A DNA stretch of 64,000 nucleotides from Dastarcus helophoroides (Eukaryota > Arthropoda > Insecta > Coleoptera > Bothrideridae). This document shows, piece by piece, positions 43,905-54,659 of the stretch. Under the pieces are notes generated by a model. The model searched no databases. It saw only the letters and a list, made by a program, of their open reading frames with translations, and had not been told where the DNA came from. Every line of letters starts with the position of its first letter. Position 1 is the stretch's first letter. The translations under genes were made by a program, and so were the position numbers. The stretch spans positions 8,308,091-8,372,090 of the forward strand of contig CM053331.1 in the NCBI GenBank assembly GCA_028583605.1, read 5' to 3'.

Positions 43905-44071
43905 AAAATACAAATCTTGTCCCGTGAAACCCAAAAATATTAAAAACAAATCAAATGCTGCTGTTACGCGTTTCGATAGCCAAGGTATCTCTTCAGAGAG
44001 TATCTCTGTGAAGACGATAGATTTGTATAACAATTTTTGGAGATAACCAAGGATCAGTCGGTTCCACCAAA
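43905..44071. mobile_element. Shortened PLE hairpin, locus 8
   Basis: The left arm starts at AAAATACAAATCTTGTCCCG and contains a recognisable CGCGTTTCGATAGCCAAG motif in minus sense. The right arm is cut, retaining CTCTGTGAAGACGATAG, then ATTTGTATAACAATTTTTGG and GGATCAGTCGGTTCCACC. Most of the right ribozyme half is missing. It abuts the retrotransposon fragment at 43440-43865. Confidence 0.75.
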
Positions 44072-44336
44072 ATTTTTCGTGATTGTTATTTTGACATGAA
44101 GAAGTGTTTCGCAAGCTATTTGTCAAATATCGTCGTTTTCATTAGGCAATAATATAGCAGTCTCTTTTTATTGTGAGCTTAGTTTTCTTTCCAGTGATCT
44201 CGGTTTTTGATTTAGTCTTTGGGCGAATTTTCGCTTCTTATTGCTTTTTTCTTCGTCTTCTACTATGTGCTACACTATAGGGCTTGTCTGGTCACCTATG
44301 ATGTAGATCCTTTACCAGAGATTTTACTTTACATAG

Positions 44337-44579
44337 ATCTTCTTCTTCTCCTTCTCCTTCTCCTTCTCCTTCTCCTTCTCCTTCTCCTTCTCCTTCTCCT
44401 TCTCCTTCTCCTTCTCCTTCTCCTTCTACTTCTCCTTCTCCTTCTCCTTCTCCTTCACCTTCACCTTCTCCTTCTCCTTCTCCTTCTCCTTCTCCTTCTC
44501 CTTCTCCTTCTCCTTCTCCTTCTCCTTCTCCTTCTCCTTCTCCTTCTTCTTCTTCTTCTTCTTCTTCTTCTTCTTCTTT
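44337..44579. repeat. Hexanucleotide/trinucleotide polypyrimidine microsatellite
   Basis: An almost uninterrupted pyrimidine strand of about 240 bp consists of CTTCTC hexamers, with two short interruptions (near 44428 and 44457), followed by about ten CTT triplets. The poly-Leu plus frame and the Glu/Gly minus frame come from this repeat and are not proteins. A long mirror-symmetric polypurine/polypyrimidine tract can form triplex (H-DNA). Confidence 0.95.
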
Positions 44580-44598
44580 ACTAAGAATAGTCGCCTGT

Positions 44599-44860
44599 TC
44601 ATTCTGGATTCCTCTTATTGTTGTTCCTGTGAATGCGACTGTCACGCCAGCGTTTCGGTGGTCTTCCTGGTGGTCTGGTCCATTGAGGCTTTCCGTTGCG
44701 TGCTATTTTCGCCAGCCTGTTGTCTGCCATTTGATTACCGTGTTCATTCCACTCTCGTCTTCTTCTTCTTGACCATCGTACCACATCTTCCAGTTTTCAT
44801 TTTTTCCTGATATGGACATTCCTACGTCGATCCCACGTTGTTAAATCCTGCCATGGTTCT
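44599..44860 (-). pseudogene. Non-LTR element C-terminal tail (RTE-like)
   Basis: The minus frame 44599-44784 encodes MVRWSRRRRREWNEHGNQMA, DNRLAKIARNGKPQWTRPPG and RPPKRWRDS. This basic segment ending in a GRP-x-KRW motif is typical of the extreme C-terminus of RTE-type retroelement proteins in insects. A short upstream stretch continues to about 44860 in another frame. The microsatellite lies immediately downstream of the coding end and may have grown from the element's simple 3' tail. Confidence 0.75.
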
Positions 44861-46034
44861 CAGGATTTTCATTTCCGTAGTTGTTATATATCTCTTGGTG
44901 GCAGTATCTTCTAAATGTAAGAAATATCAAGAGGTTTGTATATTTATTTTTTAAAAGCTTTTACAATCATATTTAACGCTTGATTCTAGTAAAGCAAAAT
45001 ACTTTATTCAACGAAATATTCTTACACAAAACACTCCCGTGTCAATTTAACAGTTTCATAGCGTAGAATGTTCATTCATTTCATCATTGTATTTATCTTG
45101 GAGCAAATAAAAATTTAGGTTAATGATTAAACTAAAATGATGGATGTGGTGTTACCATCTCTTTATGTTGTGTTTTTTTGTCCCACTGATAGATATCTTC
45201 TAAACATATTTGAATATAAAGGTAATATTTTATGATCATATTAGAGAGCCTCCAGATTTGCAATATAATAAATAAACAGGTTCGTATTCCGGTCAGAGCT
45301 TACCATACTTTTAAGTTATTAGCCGATTGAATTACTTAAGCCCTCTATTTCTATTGTTCCCAGACATAGATTCTCATTTCATTCCTTATCTTAACGAGTC
45401 CGCTCGACCAGAGCACCTCTAAAAGCCAAAAGCAACAAATCCACCAAACGAATCAGCCGCTCCATACCAACCGTGCATCTGCTTTCGTAACGACGTAACA
45501 TGTTCTGTAAGTAATGGACAGATCACGATTTAATGTTAGCGTTATGGGTGAAATGTATTAGAGGATCGAGAGGATCTCGACATGGTACGAGAGCAGCATG
45601 GGATGCACATTTTTTAAGGTGGCTGCGTTAGAGAGAAGAGTTGATCTGGACCAATAAGGATGGTGCATCGGCCGTATCGGTGCCACCTCTCATTAGAATG
45701 CACATTTAGTAAACGCCTCTTTCTGATTACACGTCAGGTGTGACTGATTACCTGGACTCAGCGCCGGAAGTACGCAACACACTCCTAAGACTGGTCCTGA
45801 TGGTCCGGTTTTTAGATTTATCTGGAGATGCTGTAAAGATCGGATAATGTTTAGTGAGTGCGTGGTTGTATAGTCTCATGACCAACGTTAGAGTCTGGCA
45901 CCTTTAACTTCATTCATATTCATATCTAATATTAAAATTATTTTACCATAACACCAATGAATTTAGACTTCCACTAAAATCACTCTTTTTCCCATCAGTA
46001 TTATTTCTTCCATGTACTTTGAGAATGACCATAG
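44861..46034. other. Low-copy DNA with a mixed-composition block
   Basis: From about 45380 to 45920 the sequence is GC-richer than its surroundings and not repetitive (for example TCGCGTTAGAG-type words and GGCCGTATCGGTGCCACC near 45668). No open frame or known element is present. A regulatory or non-coding conserved block is possible. The remainder is ordinary AT-rich DNA. Confidence 0.4.
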
Positions 46035-46259
46035 CAGTGGCGTAGATAGTTTTGCAATGGTTGGAGAGGGGTTTAATTGTTTCGACATTATCAATAAAAA
46101 TCATTTTTCATTTATGCAAAAAGAAGTCTACAGAAATTTCTGCAGACTTGTCCAATTGGACGCACTTATCAGGCAACAATTAAAGAGGAAATTCTCTTTA
46201 GGACTTATGATTATTTATGAAAAAGATTGATTCCCTTGATGCTCCTATCTACACCACTG
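46035..46259. mobile_element. hAT-like MITE, 225 bp
   Basis: The left end is CAGTGGCGTAGATAG and the right end is CTATCTACACCACTG, imperfect inverted repeats with the CAGTGGCGTAG start common among animal hAT elements. Flanking octamers GACCATAG and GACCCCAG match at six of eight positions, consistent with an aged 8 bp target duplication. The 72-codon frame at 46012-46230 crosses the left end and is not a gene. Confidence 0.75.
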
Positions 46260-46329
46260 GACCCCAGATTCATTGTAACTGGGTGTGGTAGCCAAGTTTG
46301 AAATTTGAGGTTAAAAATCCTCTATAATT

Positions 46330-46980
46330 TTGGTGAAATGGACTGGTCCTTGGTTATCTTCAAAAATTGAAATACAAATCGTGTCCCCTGAAACCAAGAA
46401 AAATTAAACAACATAACAAAGGTTGCTCTAACGCGTTTTGATAGCCAAGCTATCATTTTCAGAGAAATATTGATACCTGCGATCTCTTAAAATCAGACTG
46501 AAGGAGCATTTGGTTGTTTTTGAGGTACGTAAAAACTGAGAAGGCAAGTGTAGCTCCACATGCTATTGAATTACATCATAGGATAGATAAGAATACTCAA
46601 CTGTTAAGAGTAGTTAATAAGAATTCAAAGTTAAATGTTACGTTGCATGTGAAAGCTTAGCCATCCATAAGGCTGGAGACAACCTTATGAGTGGTGGCGC
46701 TGGGCAGTTAGCCATTCATCTCTGTTAAAAACAGTTAAGGTTGATAGATAAGGAATTGAGACACTACGACGTGTATGATTAGATGCACATGCGCATTCGG
46801 ATGTGGTCGATCATGCACGAAGTGAATATTCTTAGTATATAAGGGTCAGTTTTAGGTTAGGTGTTGGTATCTTTTTGAAGATGAAAGTTTGGCTATCGAA
46901 ACACGTTAGAGCAACCCTTGTTGTGTTTTTTAATCTTATTTGGCTTCAGGGAACAAAATTTGTATTTCAATTTTTAAAAA
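46330..46980 (+). mobile_element. Decayed Penelope-like element copy with both ends
   Basis: The left terminal repeat (46330-46474) lies inverted to the right terminal repeat (about 46862-46980). Between them, 46480-46755 is a broken GIY-YIG endonuclease end. The reading frame gives RLKEHLVVFE-like text, then after frame changes KASVAPHAIELHHRIDKNTQ, LLRVVNKNSKLNV and PSIRLETTL. These parallel KEHLAHL, SSVARHAFELDHRIDNN and LRVVNKNYMLN of the minus copy at 61394-61825. A TATATAAGGG word lies at about 46838. The right ribozyme motif is degraded (TTTTTGAAGATGAAAGTTTG, GAAACACGTTAGAG). The GIY and YVG segments are missing. Confidence 0.85.
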
Positions 46981-49640
46981 TTCTCCGTTAAATTCAAAAT
47001 TTTGAAAAAACAGCCAAATATATAAAAAATGTTTTTCTTTATTTTCGGTTTTTCTACTCTAAGCGTAATTCCATATTAAGAGTTAAAAATGTAAATTTCC
47101 TGTTTAAAGACGAGTTTCAAAAAGGTTCAACATTCTAAGATCAAATTGCGACATGCAATTCGGAATTTTAATGTATTTTGAGTTGAATTTATTTTCTTTA
47201 AAAATTTGACTAGTAAGATGAAATTTCGAGAAAAATTGTCTAAATTTGACATTTTCTAAAAACTGGTTCTAGAACTATTTTTTTTTTAGAAATTTTAAAT
47301 TCAGACCTTGAAATTACCAATTTTTTCTCAAAGTACCAGATTTTCAAAAATAAACCCTTTACAAAATTTGACTTACAATTGGTTTTTACTTTAAAAATTA
47401 AGTTATTGTTTTAACAAAATCTGATTTTTTTTTAATTTTTACTGGTCGATTCTTCTGGGAAATATAGAAACCTGAAAAAACGCAAAAATTATGGGATTTC
47501 TCCAAATATTTAACTTGGCATACCTTGTCCAGGATCGAAAATTTTAAAAAATGACGGGTTGAGAGATTTATTTGTTTAGAAAATTCACCATTTCATTTCG
47601 ATTCATTTTCTTGGAATGTTAAATTTAAACTTGATTATTTTTTTCTTTAAAATATTAACTTTGAAGTCAGAGTATCATAAAAAAATTGATAAATAATATA
47701 CTAACTTTAAGCGCTAATTTCCAATAGAATCAAACATTTCGCATTTAATTTGAAAATTTACTTGGGTGAAAGTTTACACTTAAGGTTTTCAGATGTCTTT
47801 ATTGAAAGTTTTACCAAATAGACAACATATCGGAAAAGACCCAAATTTCCAAGGTTTTTTGCTAAAAGTCTTAGGAACTTCGATTTCGTTTTTTTATAGA
47901 ATTTCAAAAGTTTAAACTGCTGGGTAGTTTCTATTAATTAGTTAAGTTTAACTTTAAATTCGAGCCTTGGGTATAAAATTAGAATATTAAAAAAATTGTT
48001 TATTCGAAGTTTGTAAATGTTTTCCCCAGAATTATAATTTCAATTTAATTTCGGAATTTCTCTCAATAGATAATTTAAGTTAATTTAGTGTAAGCTTGCT
48101 GTTTTTAAATTTTCTTTTAAATGCATTAAAAATATCGAGAAAAAATAAAAATATCAAGTTTTCTAGATTTTTTTTAGGAATTCGCTTTTTTGTAGAAATT
48201 AGAGTTCCTACAATAGAATTTTAGTTTTAAACTAAAAATTTCTCATTTTTTTTAATATTTTAAATATAAATTTGAAAAGAGATTTTTAAAAAAAATCGTT
48301 TTACAATATTTGGGTTAAGCTAGAAATTTTTAGTTTTTTTTTTCAGAATCTGATCCGAAATTTAATATTTTCACCAACTCTGAATTTATTTTTAATGTTA
48401 ACACATTGTTTCTTATTTTTGCTTTAAATTTTCGATAAGATTAAAATTTCGAGGTATGACACGAAATTTTGAAGCTTCTAGAATAATTTTAAACCTTTAA
48501 TTTTATTATTTCTCCTGTTTTAAATCTTAAATGTAAATTAGAATCTTTCATTTTTTATCTGCAAATATTGACTTTAAATTCAAACTTTTAAGAACAAGTC
48601 CTGAAATATGTAAAAAGTGTTTAGAAAATTGCAATTTTCTTGAAATCTTTTATTCAGAATCTAAAGTAAAACCTAATATTTCGTGAATTACGTTTAATTT
48701 TAAAATGTTTATTTTTATTTTAAATGAAAATTAAAGGTTTTCTATGAAAAACTAAAAGTTTCCAAATTTTTTATAAGTTTGTTAAAAAGTTCATTCATTT
48801 TTATCAAGGATTATTTTAAAATTTTAGCATAAAACTGTTTCTCGTTTTGCTTCTTAAATATTGGCTGCAGAGTAAATATTAAAAAAAAAACAACAGCTTT
48901 TTAAAACATTTTCTCATAAATTTTGGAATTTTCAAAAGCCTACGAATTTTTTCTTAAAATTGGAGTTTTAAACTCAAAATTTATCATTTTCTAACCAAAA
49001 TCTTTTTTAACTTCGAGATTTTGAAAAAAGTGAAAACATTTAAAATAAAATTTTGACAATTTTATTTTATTTTCAAAACGTTGATCCTATTTCTTAAAAA
49101 TTCAACTTAATCTCAAATTCTCTCTTATATTCGACATTTATGTTAATTTATTTTATACTCCTGATCTTCTAATTATGATTTGAGTTAAATTTTAGTTACA
49201 AAATTTACTAAAACGTGTTTGTTGTATACTTCTATTTTTATTTCTAAAAACTAGAAGTGTTATCCTTTGGATTTTAAATTTTACCTGAAAGTTTCTATTT
49301 TTTCTTTCCCCAAGATTTTGGTTTAAAAGCTGGTATATTGAGAAAAGTAGGAATATTTCCAGTTATTTAAAAAGTAGTCATTTTACGTTTGAATTAGGAA
49401 TTTAGGTCATTTCGAATTTTTTTAAAAATTGCGAGTTCCCCTCTTAGAATTCCAGTTTTTAACTAAGAACCCCTTATTTTATTTTTATAATTTTATAGAT
49501 TAGGGTTTTTGAAAAAAAGCAAAAGATGGAAGTATTATTAAAAAATCATCGAATATTTTAATTTTTTTTCGAAATTCTATTTCACAGAAATTTAATAAAA
49601 ATGAAAATTTTTCCTAATTCACGTAAATTTATTTTACTCC
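46981..49640. repeat. Degenerate AT-rich satellite-derived DNA
   Basis: Low-complexity sequence of the TTTCGAC/AAAATTT/ATTTTAAA type, without a period I can establish and without any gene. Polarity is mixed. Confidence 0.45.
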
Positions 49641-51760
49641 TGGTTTTCTAATTATATTGCCAAGAATTTTCATGTAGAACAAGGGTTGACTAAATTTTTT
49701 AGGTTGTGCCCTCCTAAGTATGCAAAATATACTTATACCCCCCTAGGTGGACAGTTAAAACAATTCCAAAAACTGTGAAAGTTTTCGAAATTTTAAAAAA
49801 CAGTAGAAACTCTTAATTCGAAAATTTGTTGAATATAAGAACATATATTCGGAAGAAACCAAATTTTTTAAAAAGTCGAAATTTCGATACGAACTTTCTA
49901 AAATAAGTTAAAATTTAGACTAAATACAATATTTTGAAAATAGACGAAATTTAAGTGTCAACGTTTTCATGAAATTTAAAATAAAAGGAAATCTAAATTT
50001 TGAGAAAATTTGAAATTTTAAGAAAAAGTCTTATTTAAGTTTGAAAAAAGTAAAAATAGTGAAAAATATGAAAACATTTCAAAAAAGAGTGAAATTATGA
50101 AAAAAATCAAAGCCTTCCAAAAAAGTTGACTAACTTTGAAAAGCAACCAAACCTTTAAACAATCTTCGGATATTTTAATTTTGTTTTTCGAAATTCTAAC
50201 TTATTTTCAGATATTCAACTTATCTCAAGTTTTTTTCAAATTCTTAATTTACGTAAATTTATTTTATTTCAGTTCAGGAGAATCCAAATTTTTAAAAAAT
50301 CGAAATTTCTATATAAAATGTTTAAAAAAAGCTAAAATTCAGATTAAATACAAAATTTTGAAAATGGAAGAAATTTTGAAGTGTCAAAAAAGGTGGAAAT
50401 AATCGAAATTTTGAAAAAAATTGCAATTCCGATAAAAAGTAGAAATTCTTAATTCGAAAATTTGTTGAATATAATAACACACGTTCAGGAAAATCCAAAT
50501 TTTTTAAAAAGCAGAAATTTCGATACGAACTGTTTTAAAACAGTTAAAATGTAAATTAAATACAAAATTTTGAAAATAGAACATATTTTAAAGTGTCAAA
50601 ATTTCTATAAGAATTAAAATTGAAAAAAATCAAAATTTAAAAAAAAAAATGAAATTTTGAAAAAAGTCTTATTTAAGTTTAAAAAAAGTCAGAATATTAA
50701 AAATTAGTCAAACATTCAAGATTTTAATTATTTTTTTCGAAATTCTATTTCTCAGAAATTAAACTTATCTCAATATTTTTTTCAAATTTTTAATTTACCT
50801 AATTTTATTTAAGCCCTGATTTTCTGATTATATTGTCTCGAATTTTTATGTAGAACAGGGGTTCCCAACATTTTTTAGGTTGTGCCCTCCGAAGTATGAA
50901 AAATATACTTATACCTCCCTTTAACATTTTTCAAAAAAGGCTGAAAATTCCAATCTAAGCGAATCGTTCACACAATCAAAATTTCAACAAGAAAAAGTGG
51001 AAGTAAACGAAATTTTGAAAAAAGTCGCAATTTTGATAAATAGTAAAAACTCCTAATTCGAAAATTTGTAGAATATAAGAACATACCTTCAGGAGAATCC
51101 GAATTTTTAAAAAGTCGCAATTTCGATATAAAATGTTTAAATAAAGCTAAAATTTACATTAAATACAAAATTTTCATAAAAATTAAAATTTAAAAAAATC
51201 ACAATTTTGAAAAAATTGATATTCTGAAAAAACGTCTTATTTGAAAAAAGTCAAAATTTTAAAAAATAGTCAAACATTTTAAGAAAAGAGTGAAATTATA
51301 AAAAAAAGTCAAAGTCTTCCAAAAAATTTATTAACGAAAACGGCCAAACTTCTAAAGCAATCATAATTTTTCAAAAAGTTTCGAGGAACATTGAAATTCT
51401 TAGAAAAATTCCATAATTTTAGAAGTCAAAATTTTGAAAAACAAAGTCCTTATTCTGAAACAAAATCACAAAAATACTTTATCGTTTTAAAAAACTCAAA
51501 ATTTTCAAAAAAAGCCTAAAAAGGCAGGTTTTTCTAAAAATGGCAATTTTTAAAATCAAATTTTAAAAAATTTTGGAGTTTTGAACAGAAACAAACATAT
51601 TCTAATAATGTTCAAATTTTGACGACAAATTTGAAAACAATCAAAATTTTGAAATATTTAATTTTTTTTTCAAAGTAGAGAATTTGAGAAAGCGAAATTA
51701 TGAACAAAAAAATTAAAATTTTGGAAAAGTCCAACCTTTGGAAAAAGTTTATATTTTCAA
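49641..51760. repeat. A-rich degenerate block with two hAT-end-like copies
   Basis: TTTTTTAGGTTGTGCCCTCC with a following AAATATACTTATACC occurs at about 49697-49740 and again at about 50870-50915, an offset near 1,170 bp. Each is preceded by AGAACAAGGGTTGACTA or AGAACAGGGGTTCCCAAC. The second resembles the GGGGTTCCCAAC end of animal hAT elements. The DNA between the copies repeats the same A-rich words (AATTCGAAAATTTGT, TTAAATACAAAATTTTGAAA), indicating duplication of a larger unit. No transposase is seen. Confidence 0.5.
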
Positions 51761-52038
51761 AAATGTCTAATGTCTAAACCGAACACACTTTTGGATACCA
51801 AACTCCTTGGGATATATTTGCGCCCGCTGGTTCCCAACCTTTGTCTTTGTCTTTGTTTCAATAGTAAAGTTTTTTTAAACTTTGTTAGAAATTTCTGGAT
51901 TTTTTTTTTGAAATTAGGAGTTTTATCCTTGGTACTGGAAACTTCTATTTTTTCCTGTAATGTTTTGATTTTAATGTCAAGGTGTGAAATGAAAATATTT
52001 AGAGATCTGTAAATAGAGCATTTTACTTTTAATTTTTT

Positions 52039-52155
52039 TTGGTGGAACAGACTGGTCCTTATCTTCAAAAATTGAAATACAAATCTTGCCCCCTGAAACC
52101 GAAAATCTTTGATTCTTTCTTGGTTTCAGGGGACAAGATTTGTATTTTAATTTAT
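52039..52155. mobile_element. Short PLE hairpin lacking the ribozyme, locus 10
   Basis: GGTGGAACAGACTGGTCC, CTTCAAAAATTGAAATACAA and CCCCTGAAACC are followed within a few bases by TTCTTTCTTGGTTTCAGGGG and ACAAGATTTGTATT in inverse orientation. Arms are about 45 bp and the motif-containing centre is absent, as at 10689-10881. Confidence 0.85.
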
Positions 52156-53089
52156 TTTTTAATCAACATTTTCTCTCCTTTTCTCGATATTTCAGTCCAA
52201 ACCTGCCTGCTACAAATTTAAATAAATTTAAAATTTTTATAATAATTATTTCTAATTTAAGCTTTAAGTGTTCCTTAAGAAAAAAAAAGATCAAAGTGAA
52301 AAAAGGGACGCTTCCAACATTTTTCTTTTTAAAAAAATTGATCTTTTTAGATTTTGCCTTTAAGTTCTTAATAGTTATGTTTAAAGCCAAATTTCGAATA
52401 AAACTTTGTAAATTTCAAATAATGAGAAAATTTCGGAAATAACAGTATTTTTCAAAAGTGAAAAATTTGATCTATTTTTTCTTTTAGAATATGATATTAA
52501 AATTAAGGCTTCACTTAAATTTATTTTAAATTTTTTAATTTTTTTCCTAAAATGTTTCACAGAGAGCCAACATTTTGAAAACAAAATCAAAATTTAGAGG
52601 TTACCAAGTTTTCTTATATCCATTTTTTAACAGAACTGCTTTATAAAATTATTTAACATTTAGTTCTATGAAATGCTCTATTTGCATTAAAAATAGATGT
52701 TCTCGAAATTCTGAAGACATTTTCAAGATTAGTTGCAACAAGAACCAAACTTAGCTATTTCAAAAACCCAATCTCTGAAGTTGACTTTCCAAAATAACTT
52801 TAGTGTGCACTTTTTTGCGAAAGAGTTCCAGACTAAATTCGTAATGTGGAAAATAAAATGCCAATATCTGCAGAAAAAAAGTTAAAGTTTTGAGTTTTCA
52901 AAATTTTAGGAAAACAAAATGCGAAGTTGTGACAATATTTGAAAAAAAGGACTTAAATTTACAGTCGAGATATGGCGAATAAAGTAAGTTTTCGAGATTA
53001 AAACGAAATTGCACAAATAAAATCCAACATCTTTAGAAAAGTTTAAATTTTGGAAAAACAACAATAGTGAAAAGTTTGAATATTAGGAA
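52156..53089. other. AT-rich DNA, no gene
   Basis: Lys- and Phe-rich frames on both strands (for example 52140-52442 plus and 52163-52390 minus) overlap antisense and lack motifs. Nothing else is supported. Confidence 0.5.
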
Positions 53090-53294
53090 AATGCAAGAAG
53101 AATGCAACCTAGACTACAAATTCATGCAGCCCTCCCAGGCGTTGTATAGTGAATCATAGGTAGCCGAACTACCAACAGTTGAAACACTGCCACCTAGCGA
53201 AACGGTTGCTCTCTAGGAGAGTTCCCAGAAGACAACGATTCTATAATGCACAGACCAATAGGTTTGAACATTTATTAGATTCGAGGTTTGGAAA

Positions 53295-53335
53295 CCAAAT
53301 ACCGGTTTCGATCTTGTTAGATCTCGTCAGTTTGG
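53295..53335 (-). ncRNA. Intact type I hammerhead core, array B monomer 1
   Basis: CCAAA, CTGACGA, GATCT-AACA-AGATC, GAAA, ACCGGT, cleavage base A, TTTGG. Both five-base-pair helices are fully paired and the catalytic core matches consensus. Farther out, GTTGG and CCAAAC can extend helix I beyond an internal loop, where natural type I ribozymes make the stabilising contact with loop II. Confidence 0.9.
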
Positions 53336-53671
53336 TATATCCAACTCGAATGCTAATAAATGTTCCGACAAGTAAGTACTAAAACATTCACAGGCGTCAA
53401 GCGAGTGACTCTTTATTACTACCACCTATTGGCCCATAGAGAAACTATGGCCATCGCCAACAATGTCGTATGCAAGAAGAATGCAACCTAGACTACAAAT
53501 TCATGCAGCTCTCCAGGCGTGTATAGTGAATCATAGGTAGCTGAACTACCAACAGTTGAAACACTCCCACCTAGCAAAACGATTGCTCTCTAGGAGAGTT
53601 TCCAGAAGACAAGGATTCTATAATGCACAGATCAATAGGTTTGAACATTTATTAGAATCGATGTTTGGAAA

Positions 53672-53712
53672 CCAAATACCGGTTTCGATCTTGTTAGATC
53701 TCGTCAGTTTGG
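53672..53712 (-). ncRNA. Intact type I hammerhead core, array B monomer 2
   Basis: It is identical in the 41 nt core to monomer 1 of this array: CCAAA, CTGACGA, GATCT-AACA-AGATC, GAAA, ACCGGT, A, TTTGG. The sequence just upstream in ribozyme sense is altered by the inversion point near 53720. Confidence 0.88.
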
Positions 53713-53741
53713 TATATTTATTAGCATTCGAGTTGGATATA

Positions 53742-53782
53742 CCAAACTGACGAGATCTAATAAGGTCAAAACCGGTATTTGG
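53742..53782 (+). ncRNA. Hammerhead core in inverse orientation, G12 lost
   Basis: CCAAA, CTGACGA, GATCT-AATA-AGGTC, AAAA, ACCGGT, A, TTTGG. Helix II still pairs through a G-U wobble, but the GAAA is AAAA, removing G12, the proposed general base. It is expected to be inactive. Confidence 0.8.
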
Positions 53783-53835
53783 TTTCCAAACCTCGAATCT
53801 AATAAATGTTCAAACCTATTGGTCTGTGCATTATA

Positions 53836-54659
53836 GTATTAGGAAAATGTCAAAAAAAGAACCTTCATATAAATAATTGTATAAATTATGAGTTTCCCAA
53901 TTTATATACCTTCCTGAAATCTTTAAAAATGTCAGTAAGTTAGGTTGATGCCAATATTTTGACAGTAAAGCTAAATTTTCTGCAAGAAATCAAGATTTCT
54001 CGAAAAATTTTGTAGTTACAACAACACTCAAGAAAAAATAAACTAAAATCTAAAAGTAATATTAAACGGGGCATTTTTTCTATTTAATTGTTTTAGGTGA
54101 AATAATACAAATTGTTAATTTAAGCTTTGCATTTCCAACCCTTGTTTGTATTTGAATTGCCGATTTCGCTGTTTGCTTGAATTTTAGCTTTACGAAAACG
54201 GGCAAAAAACTAAACCTTCGATTAGGTTCAAGTGATTTTATTTTAAAAATCCGTTTGCCAAGCTTTGTTACTTTTATGAAAAATAGTCCTTTAAAATTAT
54301 ACTTAATCTACTAAAGACCATATATTAAGTAAAAAACACTCGACATACAATGAGCTTTGGAAAATGTTGGGAAAAATGAACTTTTTACTTAAGTACATAC
54401 GAATAAAGTTTTGAAACGAGTCTTTCAGTTAAAAATTCACAAAAATTGACAAATACCCAGATTTCTCCAAACTGAAGACAAAGAAATTCTCCAGTGTGGA
54501 AGTAGTTGGAAACAAAGCACCCGAACATTAGAAGTTATTGTCCAAGTATACCGAGTTGAGAAATGAAGTTTACGATTAATTTTCGAGGTAAGGCGATTAA
54601 ATTTAATATTCCATAAAGTTAAACAAATTCATAAGCAAAACAAGAAGCAGACGTTAGAG
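53836..54659. other. Low-copy AT-rich DNA
   Basis: This is not satellite-like. No open frame, TIR, structured RNA or gene signal is recognised. Confidence 0.45.

Larger units (their letters stand above)
53090..53835. repeat. Hammerhead repeat array B, two direct monomers then an inverted half
   Basis: Monomers start at ATGCAAGAAGAATGCAACC, positions 53090 and about 53469 (offset 379 bp), in the same orientation as array A. The second is interrupted near 53720 and the sequence turns back: an opposite-orientation core (53742-53782) continues through GGTTTCCAAACCTCGAATC to CCTATTGGTCTGTGCATTAT at 53835. The two minus-strand cores are perfect and the plus-strand one is mutated. Frames at 53179-53382 and 53556-53750 are the same spurious product of the repeat. 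Confidence 0.9.

Noticed and set aside
43440..44126. Single 228-codon gene
   Set aside because: Its first ~75 residues are antisense of a PLE repeat and only the later part is retroelement protein; the frame is a chance fusion.
44219..44645. Long poly-Leu frame (plus) and Glu/Gly-rich frame (minus)
   Set aside because: Both are translations of the CTTCTC/CTT microsatellite and its edges; no gene features surround them.
53179..53750. Repeated ~65-codon proteins with near-identical text
   Set aside because: They are the same frame through two monomers of the ribozyme repeat; the repeat's conserved feature is the RNA motif, not the frame.
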